Made by a program: the position numbers and the translations under genes. Positions 1 through 6,113 of a stretch of 6,158 nt of DNA are shown here, piece by piece (the first letter of the stretch is position 1; the number at the start of each line of letters is the position of its first letter). Below the pieces are notes generated by a model. That model did not search any database, was not told where the DNA came from, and saw only the letters and a program-made list of their open reading frames with translations. Origin of the DNA: Acidobacteriaceae bacterium (GTDB taxonomy: Bacteria; Acidobacteriota; Terriglobia; Terriglobales; Acidobacteriaceae); NCBI GenBank assembly GCA_003162495.1, contig PMOF01000044.1:21490-27647 (forward strand), given 5' to 3'.

Positions 1-572
1 GCCGTGAGCACATCGAGGGCGCTGAAAGGCTCATCCATGAAGAGCACTTCGGGCTCGACCACCAGGGCGCGGGCAAAGCCGACCCGCTGCTTCATGCCGC
101 CGGAAAGCTCTTTGGGGTAGGCTCCCTCAAAGCCATCGAGGCCGACGGTGTCCAGCATCTTCATGCTGCGGTGGCGGCGTTCCTCGGGGCTTACGCCGCG
201 CGCCTGCAGCGGCGCCTCGACATTCTGGAGAACGGTGAGCCAGGGAAAGAGGGCGAAGCTCTGGAAGACGATCGAAACGTTGATCTCAGCGTCGGCAATG
301 GGCTTGCCGTGCCAGTAGACCTGTCCGGCGGAAGGCGTGGAGAGCCCGGTCAACATGCGCAGCATGGTAGACTTGCCTGAGCCGGAGGGGCCGAGCAGGG
401 CCAGAATTTCTCCCGGCACGATCGAGAGGTCAGTGGCCGAGATGACCTGGATCCGGTTCTCACTGGGCTGGGCGTAGTATTTCTCGATTTTTTCGGCGCG
501 AATGATCGCTTCAATAGATGGGGCCGGGGACGGGGCGGGCGTTGGGGGGTTGGGAATGCCGATTTCCTGCAT
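1..572 (-). CDS. ABC transporter ATP-binding protein, NitT/TauT (nitrate/sulfonate/taurine) type, 3' part outside window
   Basis: Cytoplasmic ATPase subunit that would power an importer together with a membrane permease. Translating the minus strand from the ATG at 572-570 gives 190 residues before the window edge. Visible motifs are Walker A GPSGSGKST (residues 61-69), the Q-loop glutamine in VFQSFALFPW (Q104), signature LSGGMKQR (156-163), Walker B VLFMDE (176-181) and D-loop SALD (184-187). The H-loop histidine lies beyond the edge. Residues 7-19 form an unusual Pro/Ala-rich stretch before the ATPase fold starts near residue 23. The start is supported by GGAG at 584-581, eight bases upstream, and no other in-frame Met precedes Walker A. 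The 'FPW' after the Q-loop and the 'EPFSALDVLT' region are typical of the nitrate/sulfonate/taurine/bicarbonate group. From memory of the family, the sequence also resembles members with an extra C-terminal AAA-associated domain, but that part is not visible. It seems to be the first gene of a leftward operon. The substrate cannot be assigned. Confidence 0.95.
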   Translation of the reverse strand, partial: MQEIGIPNPPTPAPSPAPSIEAIIRAEKIEKYYAQPSENRIQVISATDLSIVPGEILALLGPSGSGKSTMLRMLTGLSTPSAGQVYWHGKPIADAEINVSIVFQSFALFPWLTVLQNVEAPLQARGVSPEERRHRSMKMLDTVGLDGFEGAYPKELSGGMKQRVGFARALVVEPEVLFMDEPFSALDVLT

Positions 573-681
573 GCGTGGTTCTCCGGGTTAGTGGTTGCGA
601 GCCATGGCCGCGGCCGGTAGTTGCCAGTTTAAGTTCGGGTGGTTGCTCCCAGATGAATCGGCGTCTACGGCGGCGGACGTC

Positions 682-707
682 GAACGGATTGAGGGAACGG
701 ATTGGGG
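682..707. repeat. Tandem 13-bp direct repeat, two copies
   Basis: GAACGGATTGAGG (682-694) is followed at once by GAACGGATTGGGG (695-707), matching at 12 of 13 bases. A partial third match, GAACG, begins at 721, which keeps the 13-bp phase after one non-matching unit. The repeat lies in the non-coding divergent region, so it could be a binding site for a regulator of either gene. It could also be chance or replication slippage. Confidence 0.6.
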
Positions 708-784
708 ATAAGGGTGGGTCGAACGCGCCTTGCCCCCGAGCGAGGCGAAGACTGCTGAAACCAGTTGCTCAAACCGAGCCTATC

Positions 785-811
785 ATTGTAGAAAAGAGTT
801 TTGCCAGACAA
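785..811 (-). promoter_or_regulatory. Weak candidate sigma-70 promoter for the ABC ATPase
   Basis: Read on the minus strand, TTGTCT (811-806) is followed after 15 bases by TACAAT (790-785). The -10 box matches the consensus at five of six positions. The -35 box is poor and the spacing is short. It would give a leader of about 205 bases. It is reported because it is the best match seen for this gene, not because it is convincing. Confidence 0.2.
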
Positions 812-829
812 GTAAATGATCTTGATAGA
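801..829 (+). promoter_or_regulatory. Weak candidate sigma-70 promoter for the response regulator
   Basis: TTGCCA (801-806) matches the -35 consensus at five of six positions. At 17-base spacing the -10 position reads GATAGA (824-829), only three of six. Transcription would start near 836, upstream of the palindrome at 851-860. A separate TATCAT at 781-786 is a better -10 box but has no recognisable -35 partner. Confidence 0.2.
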
Positions 830-850
830 CGTCAAGCCAAATCCGGTTAG

Positions 851-860
851 GTTGCGCAAC
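851..860. promoter_or_regulatory. Perfect 10-bp palindrome, candidate operator
   Basis: GTTGCGCAAC is its own reverse complement and lies 41 bases before the receiver's ATG. A short perfect dyad in the 5' region of a regulator gene is the usual form of a dimeric repressor site. No regulator can be named, and a 10-bp palindrome can arise by chance in GC-rich DNA. Confidence 0.35.
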
Positions 861-893
861 AAGGTTTGATCATTCCGATTCGACAGGATTCCC

Positions 894-898
894 AGGAG
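894..898 (+). promoter_or_regulatory. Ribosome binding site deciding the receiver start
   Basis: AGGAG ends three bases before ATG at 902. The upstream in-frame TTG at 866 has only AAGG one base ahead of it. The added 12 residues would fall outside the receiver fold, so 902 is preferred. The spacing is short but usable. Confidence 0.7.
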
Positions 899-901
899 AG
901 T

Positions 902-1273
902 ATGGCCGAAAAGACTGTTAAACCCAAGGTGCTGGTGGCCGATGACGAACGGGTAATCGCCGATACGCTGGCCATGATCCTGAACCAGAGCGGCTTTGAG
1001 GCGCGCGCCGTCTATTCCGGCGAAAAGGCAGTGGAAATTGCGCCAGATTATGAGCCGGACATGCTGATCTCCGATGTGATCATGGCCGACCTCAACGGAA
1101 TCGACACTGCAATCCGCATTCGCGCGTTGCTGCCGGGGATCAAGATTCTTCTTTTCTCCGGGCAGGCGGCGACCGCAGATCTGCTGGAAAAGGCGCGCTC
1201 CAGGGGCTACGAGTTCGAGATTCTGGCCAAGCCCGTTCATCCCCAGGATTTGCTGAACAAACTGCGCGGGTAG
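902..1273 (+). CDS. Stand-alone response regulator receiver (CheY-like) protein
   Basis: A single phosphoacceptor receiver domain of 123 residues with no DNA-binding or enzymatic output, so it likely acts by protein-protein contact or as a phosphorelay intermediate in the cytoplasm. Conserved residues are all present: acidic pocket D14-D15 (VADDE), phosphoacceptor D58 in LISDVIM, switch serine S86 in LLFSGQ, and K110-P111 in LAKPVHP. The length is what a bare receiver fold needs. The first eight or so residues are a short charged tail. No histidine kinase is adjacent, so this is an orphan regulator. It diverges from the ABC ATPase gene and converges on the UPF0182 gene. Its 5' region carries a perfect palindrome that may be an operator. 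The receiver fold is certain; the pathway is unknown. An in-frame TTG at 866 would add 12 residues but has poor ribosome binding context. Confidence 0.95.
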   Translation: MAEKTVKPKVLVADDERVIADTLAMILNQSGFEARAVYSGEKAVEIAPDYEPDMLISDVIMADLNGIDTAIRIRALLPGIKILLFSGQAATADLLEKARSRGYEFEILAKPVHPQDLLNKLRG

Positions 1274-1309
1274 GGCAGTCTGATCGGCGCGGCTTCGGGC
1301 GCTCAGTTC

Positions 1310-1334
1310 CCAGGCTTCAGTGATGCTGGCCTGG
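1310..1334. terminator. Hairpin between convergent genes, candidate bidirectional terminator
   Basis: CCAGGC (1310-1315) pairs with GCCTGG (1329-1334). Inside, CAG (1318-1320) pairs with CTG (1326-1328) around the loop TGATG, leaving a two-base TT bulge. This makes nine pairs in the 62-base gap between two converging stop codons, the expected place for a terminator. Neither side has a real T-run (only TT on the plus strand), so it is not a classical intrinsic terminator. Confidence 0.4.
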
Positions 1335-1335
1335 T

Positions 1336-4164
1336 TCAGCGACGAGCGTTCAGCTTGTCGAGCACCAGCTTCAAATCGTCAAGCTTCTGGCCGGCTTCGG
1401 CCAGCTTGCCTTGCGAGGTGAGGCGCTGGTAATCGGAAAAATCTCTTCCTGCCTGGCCAATGAGCGCATTCACATCTTCGGCGTGCGGGGTTGCTCCCGG
1501 TCCGGCTACGGCTGCTCCGGTGGCCTCCGGCGCGGTTCGCGGCGTCTCCGCCTCTCTCAGAGAAGAGGCTTCCGATCCAAACAGAGATGCCAGCGCGGCC
1601 TCGAAGGTTGGGGCATAGGCGAGCTTGTCCTGCAGCGCGAGCACGACCAGGCGCAGCTCCGGCATGGGGCTGCGATCGGCTTGCAGATAGATGGGTTCCG
1701 CATACAACAGGGCGCGTCCGCAGGGAATGACGAGCAGGCTGCCGCGGCGCACATGCGAGCCTTGCTGATTCCACAGCGTGAGCTGTCCTGAAAGCTGCGC
1801 GTTCTGGTCGATGCGAGCTTCAATCTGCTGCGGGCCGTCGACCAGCCTCGTCTTCGGAAAGTCGTAGACCACCGAGGTTCCGTAGTTCGCGCCGTCGCTG
1901 CGGGCCGCGATCCAGCCGATCAAGTTATTGCGGTTGGCGGGCGTGAAGGGCAGAATCTCGACGAATTCGAGACCGGCCTCATCGGGCAGCTTCATCAACA
2001 CAAAATTCGGCTGCATCACCTGCGTGGTCTGCTCGCCGTTGTCGCCCATGCCTGCTTCAGTGGCCACGGTCCAAAGATCTTCGCGGTTGTAAAACACTTC
2101 CGGATTGGTCATGTGATAGAGGCCGTAAACCTGGGCCTGCAGGCTGAGCAGCATCTCCGGATATCGGACGTGCTTGCGAAGGCCGGCGGGCATCTCCGAA
2201 GCATCCTTGAACAGCGACGGAAAGATGCCGCGATAGGCGGCCAGGATAGGATCTTCGGCGTCGAAGACATAAAAAGTGGTGGTTCCATCGTAGGCATCCA
2301 CGACTGCTTTGACGCTGTTGCGCATGTAGTTGATGGAGTTGTCGCCGAGTCCGTAATGACTCGAGTCAGGATAACTATCCGAGGTAGTGAATGCATCCAT
2401 GACCCAGCGCAACCGGCCATCTTCGCCGACCACGATGTATGGATCGTGATCGAAGGTGAGGAACGGGGCGAGGGTGGTCACACGATCGACCACGTTGCGG
2501 CGCATGAGCAAGCGGCTCTGGGCGTTGACATCGTCGCTGAAGGGCAGCTTGGCGATATCGCCGCGATCGAAGGCGAGCAGGATACGGCGCAAGAAGCCGC
2601 CCACCACGATGCCGCCGTCGCCCTGGTAGGAGGTGAGGTTGTTGGTCTGGCCCTCGGGGTAATTGAACTCCTGCTGCCGCGTTTTCACATACACGTCGGT
2701 GTTGGTCATTTCGCCGAAATAAATCTCGGGGCGGGTAACGCTGAGGCCGGGAACGGTGCTCTGGACGGGCATGTTGCTGAGCATCAGCGTGGGCAGGCCT
2801 TCGGGCGTAAATCCGTTCACAGGATTCATGGTGATGCCGTAGCCGTGGGTGTAGATGAGTTTGTCGTTGATCCAGTTGCGGCTGCTCTCGGGCAGCTTGT
2901 CGACGTTGAGCTCGCGCGCGGCCAGCATCACCTCGCGCTGCGCGCCGTCGATTTGGTAGCGATCGATGTCGATGTCGGGAAAGTCGTAGTAGGTGCGGAT
3001 TTCCTGGATCTGGCGCAGCGTATCTTTGAGCGCCTGCACGTCCCATAGGCGAATGTTTTGCAAGGTGGGCTGATTGTTGGCTGGATCGGTTGCGCCCACG
3101 GTCGTCTCGGCGGGAAACTCGCGCCGAGCAAACCGATCGATGCCGTAGGCCGTGCGGGTCATCTCGATGTTGTGGACGATGAAGGGCTGTTCGCGAACCA
3201 GTTCGTTGGGCTTGACCAGAAAGCTGCTGACATACCAGCTGACCACGCCGACGGCGACATAGCAGACCACGGCCGGAACGATGGCCGCAAGTAGCCAGCG
3301 TCCTCGGGGCCTGAAGATTCCGCCGGCCAAGGCGATCAGCGCGCCGAGCACCAGCGCCACGCACACGAAGAGCAGGCCGGTAAGCGAGACGTGCGCGTCG
3401 GTGTAGGTCACGCCATCAAAGATCGTGTGGTGATCGAACAGGAGCTCGAAGCGGCCGAGGTATACGCGCATGGCAAGCACCAGCAGCAGGAACCCAAGGG
3501 TGATGGAGAGGCCGCGCCAGGGCAGTGAGATGCCGCTATTGAAACGCCCGCCGATGGCGCGGGAGCTGCCCGCGATGAGGACGAAGACGACGGAAAGGAT
3601 GCAGGTGAGCACGGCCAGCGTCAACAACCAGCCGGCAAAGAGCTGCCAGGCGGGCAGGGTAAAAAGATAGAAGTTGAGCGGCCTGGCAAAGATGGGGTCG
3701 GTCACGCTGCCGGTGACGCGCGGCGCATACCAGTAGAGCGCCAGGGTGGGCCACTGCGCCTGCATGGCGGCGCCGGTGGCCAGCGCAATCACGATGGATA
3801 TACCGATGGCGATGAGGCGAAGGGCGGGACCAACGGGCAGGTTGACAGGATTGCCGGCGATGAAAATCGTGTGTTCGCTGGGCAGATCGGTGGCATGCGC
3901 GCGCTTGAGAGCGGAAAAGGCTCCGTACAGAATGAGAAACGTGACCACCGTGAAAGCGGTGAAGACGCCCCACTCAAGACCGCGGGTCTTCCAGAAAATT
4001 TCTCCGTAGCCGAGCGAGCGGAACCAGAGCAGGTCAACCCAATAGGAGAGCGCGGTGCGGCTGCCGAAGACGATGACGGCAACGATGGCTAACAGAAAAA
4101 GGAATGTGCGGCGGCGTGGCCGCGGCGGCTGTGTCTTGAGTGGCCAATCAATGGACTCGCGCAA
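1336..4164 (-). CDS. UPF0182 (COG1615) family large integral membrane protein
   Basis: Family membrane protein of unknown function. From TTG 4164 it has 942 residues, a normal size for UPF0182. A basic N-tail (PPRPRRR) precedes seven hydrophobic segments near residues 20-40, 66-86, 115-134, 172-198, 217-235, 259-282 and 290-315. The segment after helix 1 (YWVDLLWFRSLGYGEIFW) and the KPNELVREQPF...IEMTRTAYGID stretch after helix 7 (318-343) are family hallmarks, as is LLVIPCGRALLYAEPIYLQA at 810-829. The roughly 500-residue soluble part probably faces outward, but the topology is inferred. The tail has an Ala/Pro/Thr-rich linker (about 866-894) and a helical end with 'DYQRLTSQGKLAEAGQKL'. Start choice: TTG at 4164 has AAGGTGGGG seven bases upstream. 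An in-frame TTG at 4278 would add 38 atypical residues, has no good ribosome binding site and sits inside an inverted repeat. No in-frame ATG precedes helix 1. The frame is intact, with stop TGA. It lies downstream of the FHA phosphatase on the same strand. Confidence 0.93.
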   Translation of the reverse strand: MRESIDWPLKTQPPRPRRRTFLFLLAIVAVIVFGSRTALSYWVDLLWFRSLGYGEIFWKTRGLEWGVFTAFTVVTFLILYGAFSALKRAHATDLPSEHTIFIAGNPVNLPVGPALRLIAIGISIVIALATGAAMQAQWPTLALYWYAPRVTGSVTDPIFARPLNFYLFTLPAWQLFAGWLLTLAVLTCILSVVFVLIAGSSRAIGGRFNSGISLPWRGLSITLGFLLLVLAMRVYLGRFELLFDHHTIFDGVTYTDAHVSLTGLLFVCVALVLGALIALAGGIFRPRGRWLLAAIVPAVVCYVAVGVVSWYVSSFLVKPNELVREQPFIVHNIEMTRTAYGIDRFARREFPAETTVGATDPANNQPTLQNIRLWDVQALKDTLRQIQEIRTYYDFPDIDIDRYQIDGAQREVMLAARELNVDKLPESSRNWINDKLIYTHGYGITMNPVNGFTPEGLPTLMLSNMPVQSTVPGLSVTRPEIYFGEMTNTDVYVKTRQQEFNYPEGQTNNLTSYQGDGGIVVGGFLRRILLAFDRGDIAKLPFSDDVNAQSRLLMRRNVVDRVTTLAPFLTFDHDPYIVVGEDGRLRWVMDAFTTSDSYPDSSHYGLGDNSINYMRNSVKAVVDAYDGTTTFYVFDAEDPILAAYRGIFPSLFKDASEMPAGLRKHVRYPEMLLSLQAQVYGLYHMTNPEVFYNREDLWTVATEAGMGDNGEQTTQVMQPNFVLMKLPDEAGLEFVEILPFTPANRNNLIGWIAARSDGANYGTSVVYDFPKTRLVDGPQQIEARIDQNAQLSGQLTLWNQQGSHVRRGSLLVIPCGRALLYAEPIYLQADRSPMPELRLVVLALQDKLAYAPTFEAALASLFGSEASSLREAETPRTAPEATGAAVAGPGATPHAEDVNALIGQAGRDFSDYQRLTSQGKLAEAGQKLDDLKLVLDKLNARR

Positions 4165-4171
4165 TGCAGTA

Positions 4172-4180
4172 CCCCACCTT
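4172..4180 (-). promoter_or_regulatory. Ribosome binding site supporting a TTG start for the UPF0182 gene
   Basis: On the minus strand AAGGTGGGG (4180-4172) lies seven bases before TTG at 4164-4162. It is the only strong purine-rich site near the N-terminus, and the resulting protein starts about 20 residues before the first membrane helix. Confidence 0.6.
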
Positions 4181-4274
4181 ACTTGCTGCTTTGAATGGAA
4201 CGATTCCGGAGCTCGCCACTGCGGCAGCGGGATGGCCCTTTCGGTTGCCGCGGCCCAGGGTTGAGCAAACTCAC

Positions 4275-4351
4275 CCAATCCACTTTAGTCTTCCCGCGTC
4301 GTCTTTGCAGCCGGAGGGCCCTTAGCAGGGAAAATCGCCGCAGTGGATTGG
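4275..4351 (-). repeat. 10-bp perfect inverted repeat with nested arms in the UPF0182 leader
   Basis: CCAATCCACT (4275-4284) and AGTGGATTGG (4342-4351) are exact reverse complements, 57 bases apart. Nested inside are TTCCC (4291-4295) with GGGAA (4328-4332), and, as an alternative to that inner pairing, CCCT/AGGG around TAGC (4319-4330). A minus-strand transcript could fold into a long stem with internal loops. The outer arm covers the alternative TTG at 4278. Confidence 0.5.
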
Positions 4352-4370
4352 AATTGGATTTTGTCGGACT

Positions 4371-4443
4371 GTCTCGATTGCGGTATCACGCCTGGTTGGT
4401 CTCCGGTACTCTCACAAGCTGGCCGATGCAGTTTCATCGAGAC
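4371..4443 (-). repeat. 8-bp perfect inverted repeat downstream of the FHA phosphatase
   Basis: GTCTCGAT (4371-4378) and ATCGAGAC (4436-4443) are exact reverse complements, again 57 bases apart. It lies wholly in non-coding sequence just past the phosphatase stop codon and could form the base of a structured 3' end or leader. Eight bases over this span is modest evidence. Confidence 0.35.
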
Positions 4444-4479
4444 GTTTCTTTGGCAATTCAAGCCGGCTGTTTTTTGTAG

Positions 4480-6102
4480 CTAACCCTTGTATTGAATCCC
4501 GACCAGCGTGCAGTCATCCTGGGCTTCACTGGGGGCCTGAAACTCGGCAACCGAAGCGAGAATCTCGGCCACATCGTCAAGGTGAGCAATGGCATTGAAT
4601 CGGGCATCGCCGAAGGATTCTCCGATGGAGTTCTCCGCTTCGACGAGTCCGTCGGTGGCCAGCAGAATACGCTCGCCGGGCTGCAATTTGCATTGCGCGG
4701 AGGCATAGGTTGCTCCGGCCAGCAGTCCGACGATTGGATTGGCTTCTTCCAACTGCCGCACCTCCGCGCCGTGAACAAAGAGGGGGCGGATATGGCCGCA
4801 ATTTATATACTCAACAGTTCCGTCGGAAAAGAGTTTGAGCAGCACCATGGTGGCGTATTTGCTGACGTTGCGGGTGCAGAGAAAATGATTGACCAGGGCG
4901 GCGATATCCGCCAGGCGCTGCCCTGAAATCAGTTGCGCATGGATGATGCCCTGCAGGGTCGCGGCCACGATGGCCGCGGGCACGCCCTTGCCGGACACGT
5001 CCGCAATGCCGATGCACACGGAGTCCCCAAGGGTAATTGCGTCGTAAAAATCTCCGCCGATTTCAAGGCAAGGGATGCTCTTGGCCTGAATCACGGCGTA
5101 GGGAATCACCGGCAACGCGATGGACATGAGGCTGCTGTGAATTCTTGCGGCAATGGCGAGTTCCTCGCGCGCCTGGCGGGCTTTGGATTCCTGCTCGGCG
5201 AGCAAGACGTTATGCAGCAGGGCCGCGGCTTCAGTGGCGATGGTATCGAGTACCTGATGATCGACTTCGCTGAGGTTTCCGACACCCACCTGGCTATCGA
5301 GATAGAGCAGTCCCAGCAACTGGGTCTGCTGGCTGTTTGAATCGCGCTTGCGCAAGGGGATGCAGTAGATGCTGCGGATTTTGTTGATCATCACGCTGGC
5401 CCAGGCGGAGACGTCCTGGTCAGCAAGGGTATCGCTTACCGAGAACTTTGATTCGCTTTCGATGGCCCTTTGCATGGCCCGGCGGGAGACGGTCGAGTCT
5501 TCGTCCACGATTTTTCCGTCGGCGCTCAATCCCAGCGCCAGCCTCATTTTGTCTTCTTCGCGCAGAAAGACAAAGCCGCGCTCGACGCCGGTGAGTTGCA
5601 GGGTCAACTGCAGCAGCGTGGTGAGGATTTCAGTGATCGCGCCGCCGGCGTTGAGCTGGCGCGCGGCGCTGAGCAACCAGTTGAGCCGCTCGATTTCGCT
5701 GCCCGCCGGGCGGTTGCTTTGACCGGAAGGCTCAAGAGAGTTGAGGGAGGAGAGCAGGCCGCTGACGGAAGTGTGAAGCACCCCGGCATCGATCCCGGAG
5801 CCGGCCTCAAGATGAAAATGAATCTCCGACCCTTCCAGGGAGCCAAGCTGGAGGACATCGCCATGGTTGAGTTCAGCGCGCTGCACACGGGTTCCATTCA
5901 GGAACGTGCCGTGACTGCTGTTTCGATCGACCACGGTCCAAACGTTGCCCTCGTTGACAACAATCGCGTGTTGGCGCGAGACGCAGGGATCGCTCAGGAC
6001 CACATCCTGGCCTGGTGCGCGGCCAATGGATGTGGATGGGTTTGCAAGGGTGAAGGAGTGAGTTGCGTCCTGGTCAGTGAAGCGAAGCGTGGGAACGTGC
6101 AT
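4480..6102 (-). CDS. FHA-GAF-SpoIIE (PP2C-type) serine phosphatase, RsbU-like signalling protein
   Basis: Cytoplasmic signalling protein of 540 residues with no membrane segment. An N-terminal FHA domain (about 5-98) binds phosphothreonine peptides: G27-R28, S42-R-Q-H45, N61-S-S63-H-G65 and N69-G70 are present. A variable linker leads to a GAF sensor domain (about 140-300), then a short coiled coil (about 300-327). The C-terminal SpoIIE/PP2C phosphatase domain (about 330-540) keeps its metal-binding acids: D351 in EIGGDFYD, D368 in IADVSGKG, D484 in LATDGLVEAEN and D529/D530 in DDCTLVGI; NCGH (434-437) is also present. It should therefore be active. Relatives such as RsbU and SpoIIE dephosphorylate STAS-type anti-sigma antagonists, but no such partner lies in the window. 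A Ser/Thr kinase elsewhere would be expected to feed the FHA domain. ATG 6102 has an in-frame TAA directly upstream (6108-6106), which fixes the start, yet no good ribosome binding site is visible. The stop is TAG. Confidence 0.95.
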   Translation of the reverse strand: MHVPTLRFTDQDATHSFTLANPSTSIGRAPGQDVVLSDPCVSRQHAIVVNEGNVWTVVDRNSSHGTFLNGTRVQRAELNHGDVLQLGSLEGSEIHFHLEAGSGIDAGVLHTSVSGLLSSLNSLEPSGQSNRPAGSEIERLNWLLSAARQLNAGGAITEILTTLLQLTLQLTGVERGFVFLREEDKMRLALGLSADGKIVDEDSTVSRRAMQRAIESESKFSVSDTLADQDVSAWASVMINKIRSIYCIPLRKRDSNSQQTQLLGLLYLDSQVGVGNLSEVDHQVLDTIATEAAALLHNVLLAEQESKARQAREELAIAARIHSSLMSIALPVIPYAVIQAKSIPCLEIGGDFYDAITLGDSVCIGIADVSGKGVPAAIVAATLQGIIHAQLISGQRLADIAALVNHFLCTRNVSKYATMVLLKLFSDGTVEYINCGHIRPLFVHGAEVRQLEEANPIVGLLAGATYASAQCKLQPGERILLATDGLVEAENSIGESFGDARFNAIAHLDDVAEILASVAEFQAPSEAQDDCTLVGIQYKG

Positions 6103-6107
6103 GGCTT

Positions 6108-6113
6108 AATGTA
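6108..6113 (-). promoter_or_regulatory. Possible -10 box for a leaderless phosphatase transcript
   Basis: TACATT (6113-6108, minus strand) fits TANNNT and ends five bases before the ATG at 6102. Transcription would then begin at or next to the start codon. No clear -35 box is seen, and little upstream sequence is available. Confidence 0.25.

Larger units (their letters stand above)
573..901. other. Divergent intergenic region between the ABC ATPase and the response regulator
   Basis: This 329-base stretch holds the 5' regions of two diverging genes. Open frames that cross it on either strand are not credible: they run antisense to the neighbours, lack a ribosome binding site and are Arg/Pro-rich. 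What can be seen is a tandem 13-bp repeat (682-707), weak promoter-like boxes between 781 and 829, a 7-bp inverted repeat (AATGATC at 815-821 and GATCATT at 868-874), a short dyad CTTGA/TCAAG (821-825 and 832-836) and a perfect 10-bp palindrome (851-860). No tRNA, known riboswitch or terminator was recognised. Confidence 0.7.
4165..4479 (-). other. Leader and intergenic region between the FHA phosphatase and the UPF0182 gene
   Basis: About 315 bases without a gene if the UPF0182 protein starts at 4164, or 201 if it starts at 4278. It contains two long-range inverted repeats (4275-4351 and 4371-4443). It also has the palindrome AGCCGGCT (4461-4468) just after the phosphatase stop, too tight to form a normal hairpin and followed by a T-run only on the plus strand. 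I found no convincing minus-strand promoter and no known riboswitch. An open plus-strand frame that crosses the region looks like a shadow. Confidence 0.6.

Noticed and set aside
518..850. A 110-codon plus-strand frame across the divergent region
   Set aside because: It overlaps the ABC ATPase start antisense, is Arg-rich and has no recognisable motif.
665..1240. A 191-codon minus-strand frame opposite the response regulator
   Set aside because: It runs antisense to a receiver gene with all conserved residues, and its end is a low-complexity Arg/Pro stretch in the intergenic region.
2113..3048. A 311-codon open frame on the plus strand inside the UPF0182 gene
   Set aside because: It is fully antisense to a gene with clear family motifs, has no ribosome binding site or recognisable domain, and its Ala/Gly/Val/His/Asp-rich composition is what GC-rich codon bias produces on the opposite strand.
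2375..3364. A 329-codon minus-strand open frame in another phase of the UPF0182 gene
   Set aside because: Its Arg/Gln/Pro/His-rich translation is a frame-shadow of the real gene, with no domain and no independent start signal.
4461..4476. AGCCGGCT followed by a T-run, a possible terminator on the plus strand
   Set aside because: The palindrome leaves no room for a proper loop, and no gene on the plus strand ends here.
4195..4479. A 94-codon plus-strand frame filling the phosphatase-UPF0182 gap
   Set aside because: Half lies opposite the possible UPF0182 N-terminus, it has no ribosome binding site and its translation resembles no protein family I know.
4165..4479. A known riboswitch class in the UPF0182 leader
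   Set aside because: I could not match the sequence to any riboswitch core I know; a covariance-model search against Rfam would settle this.
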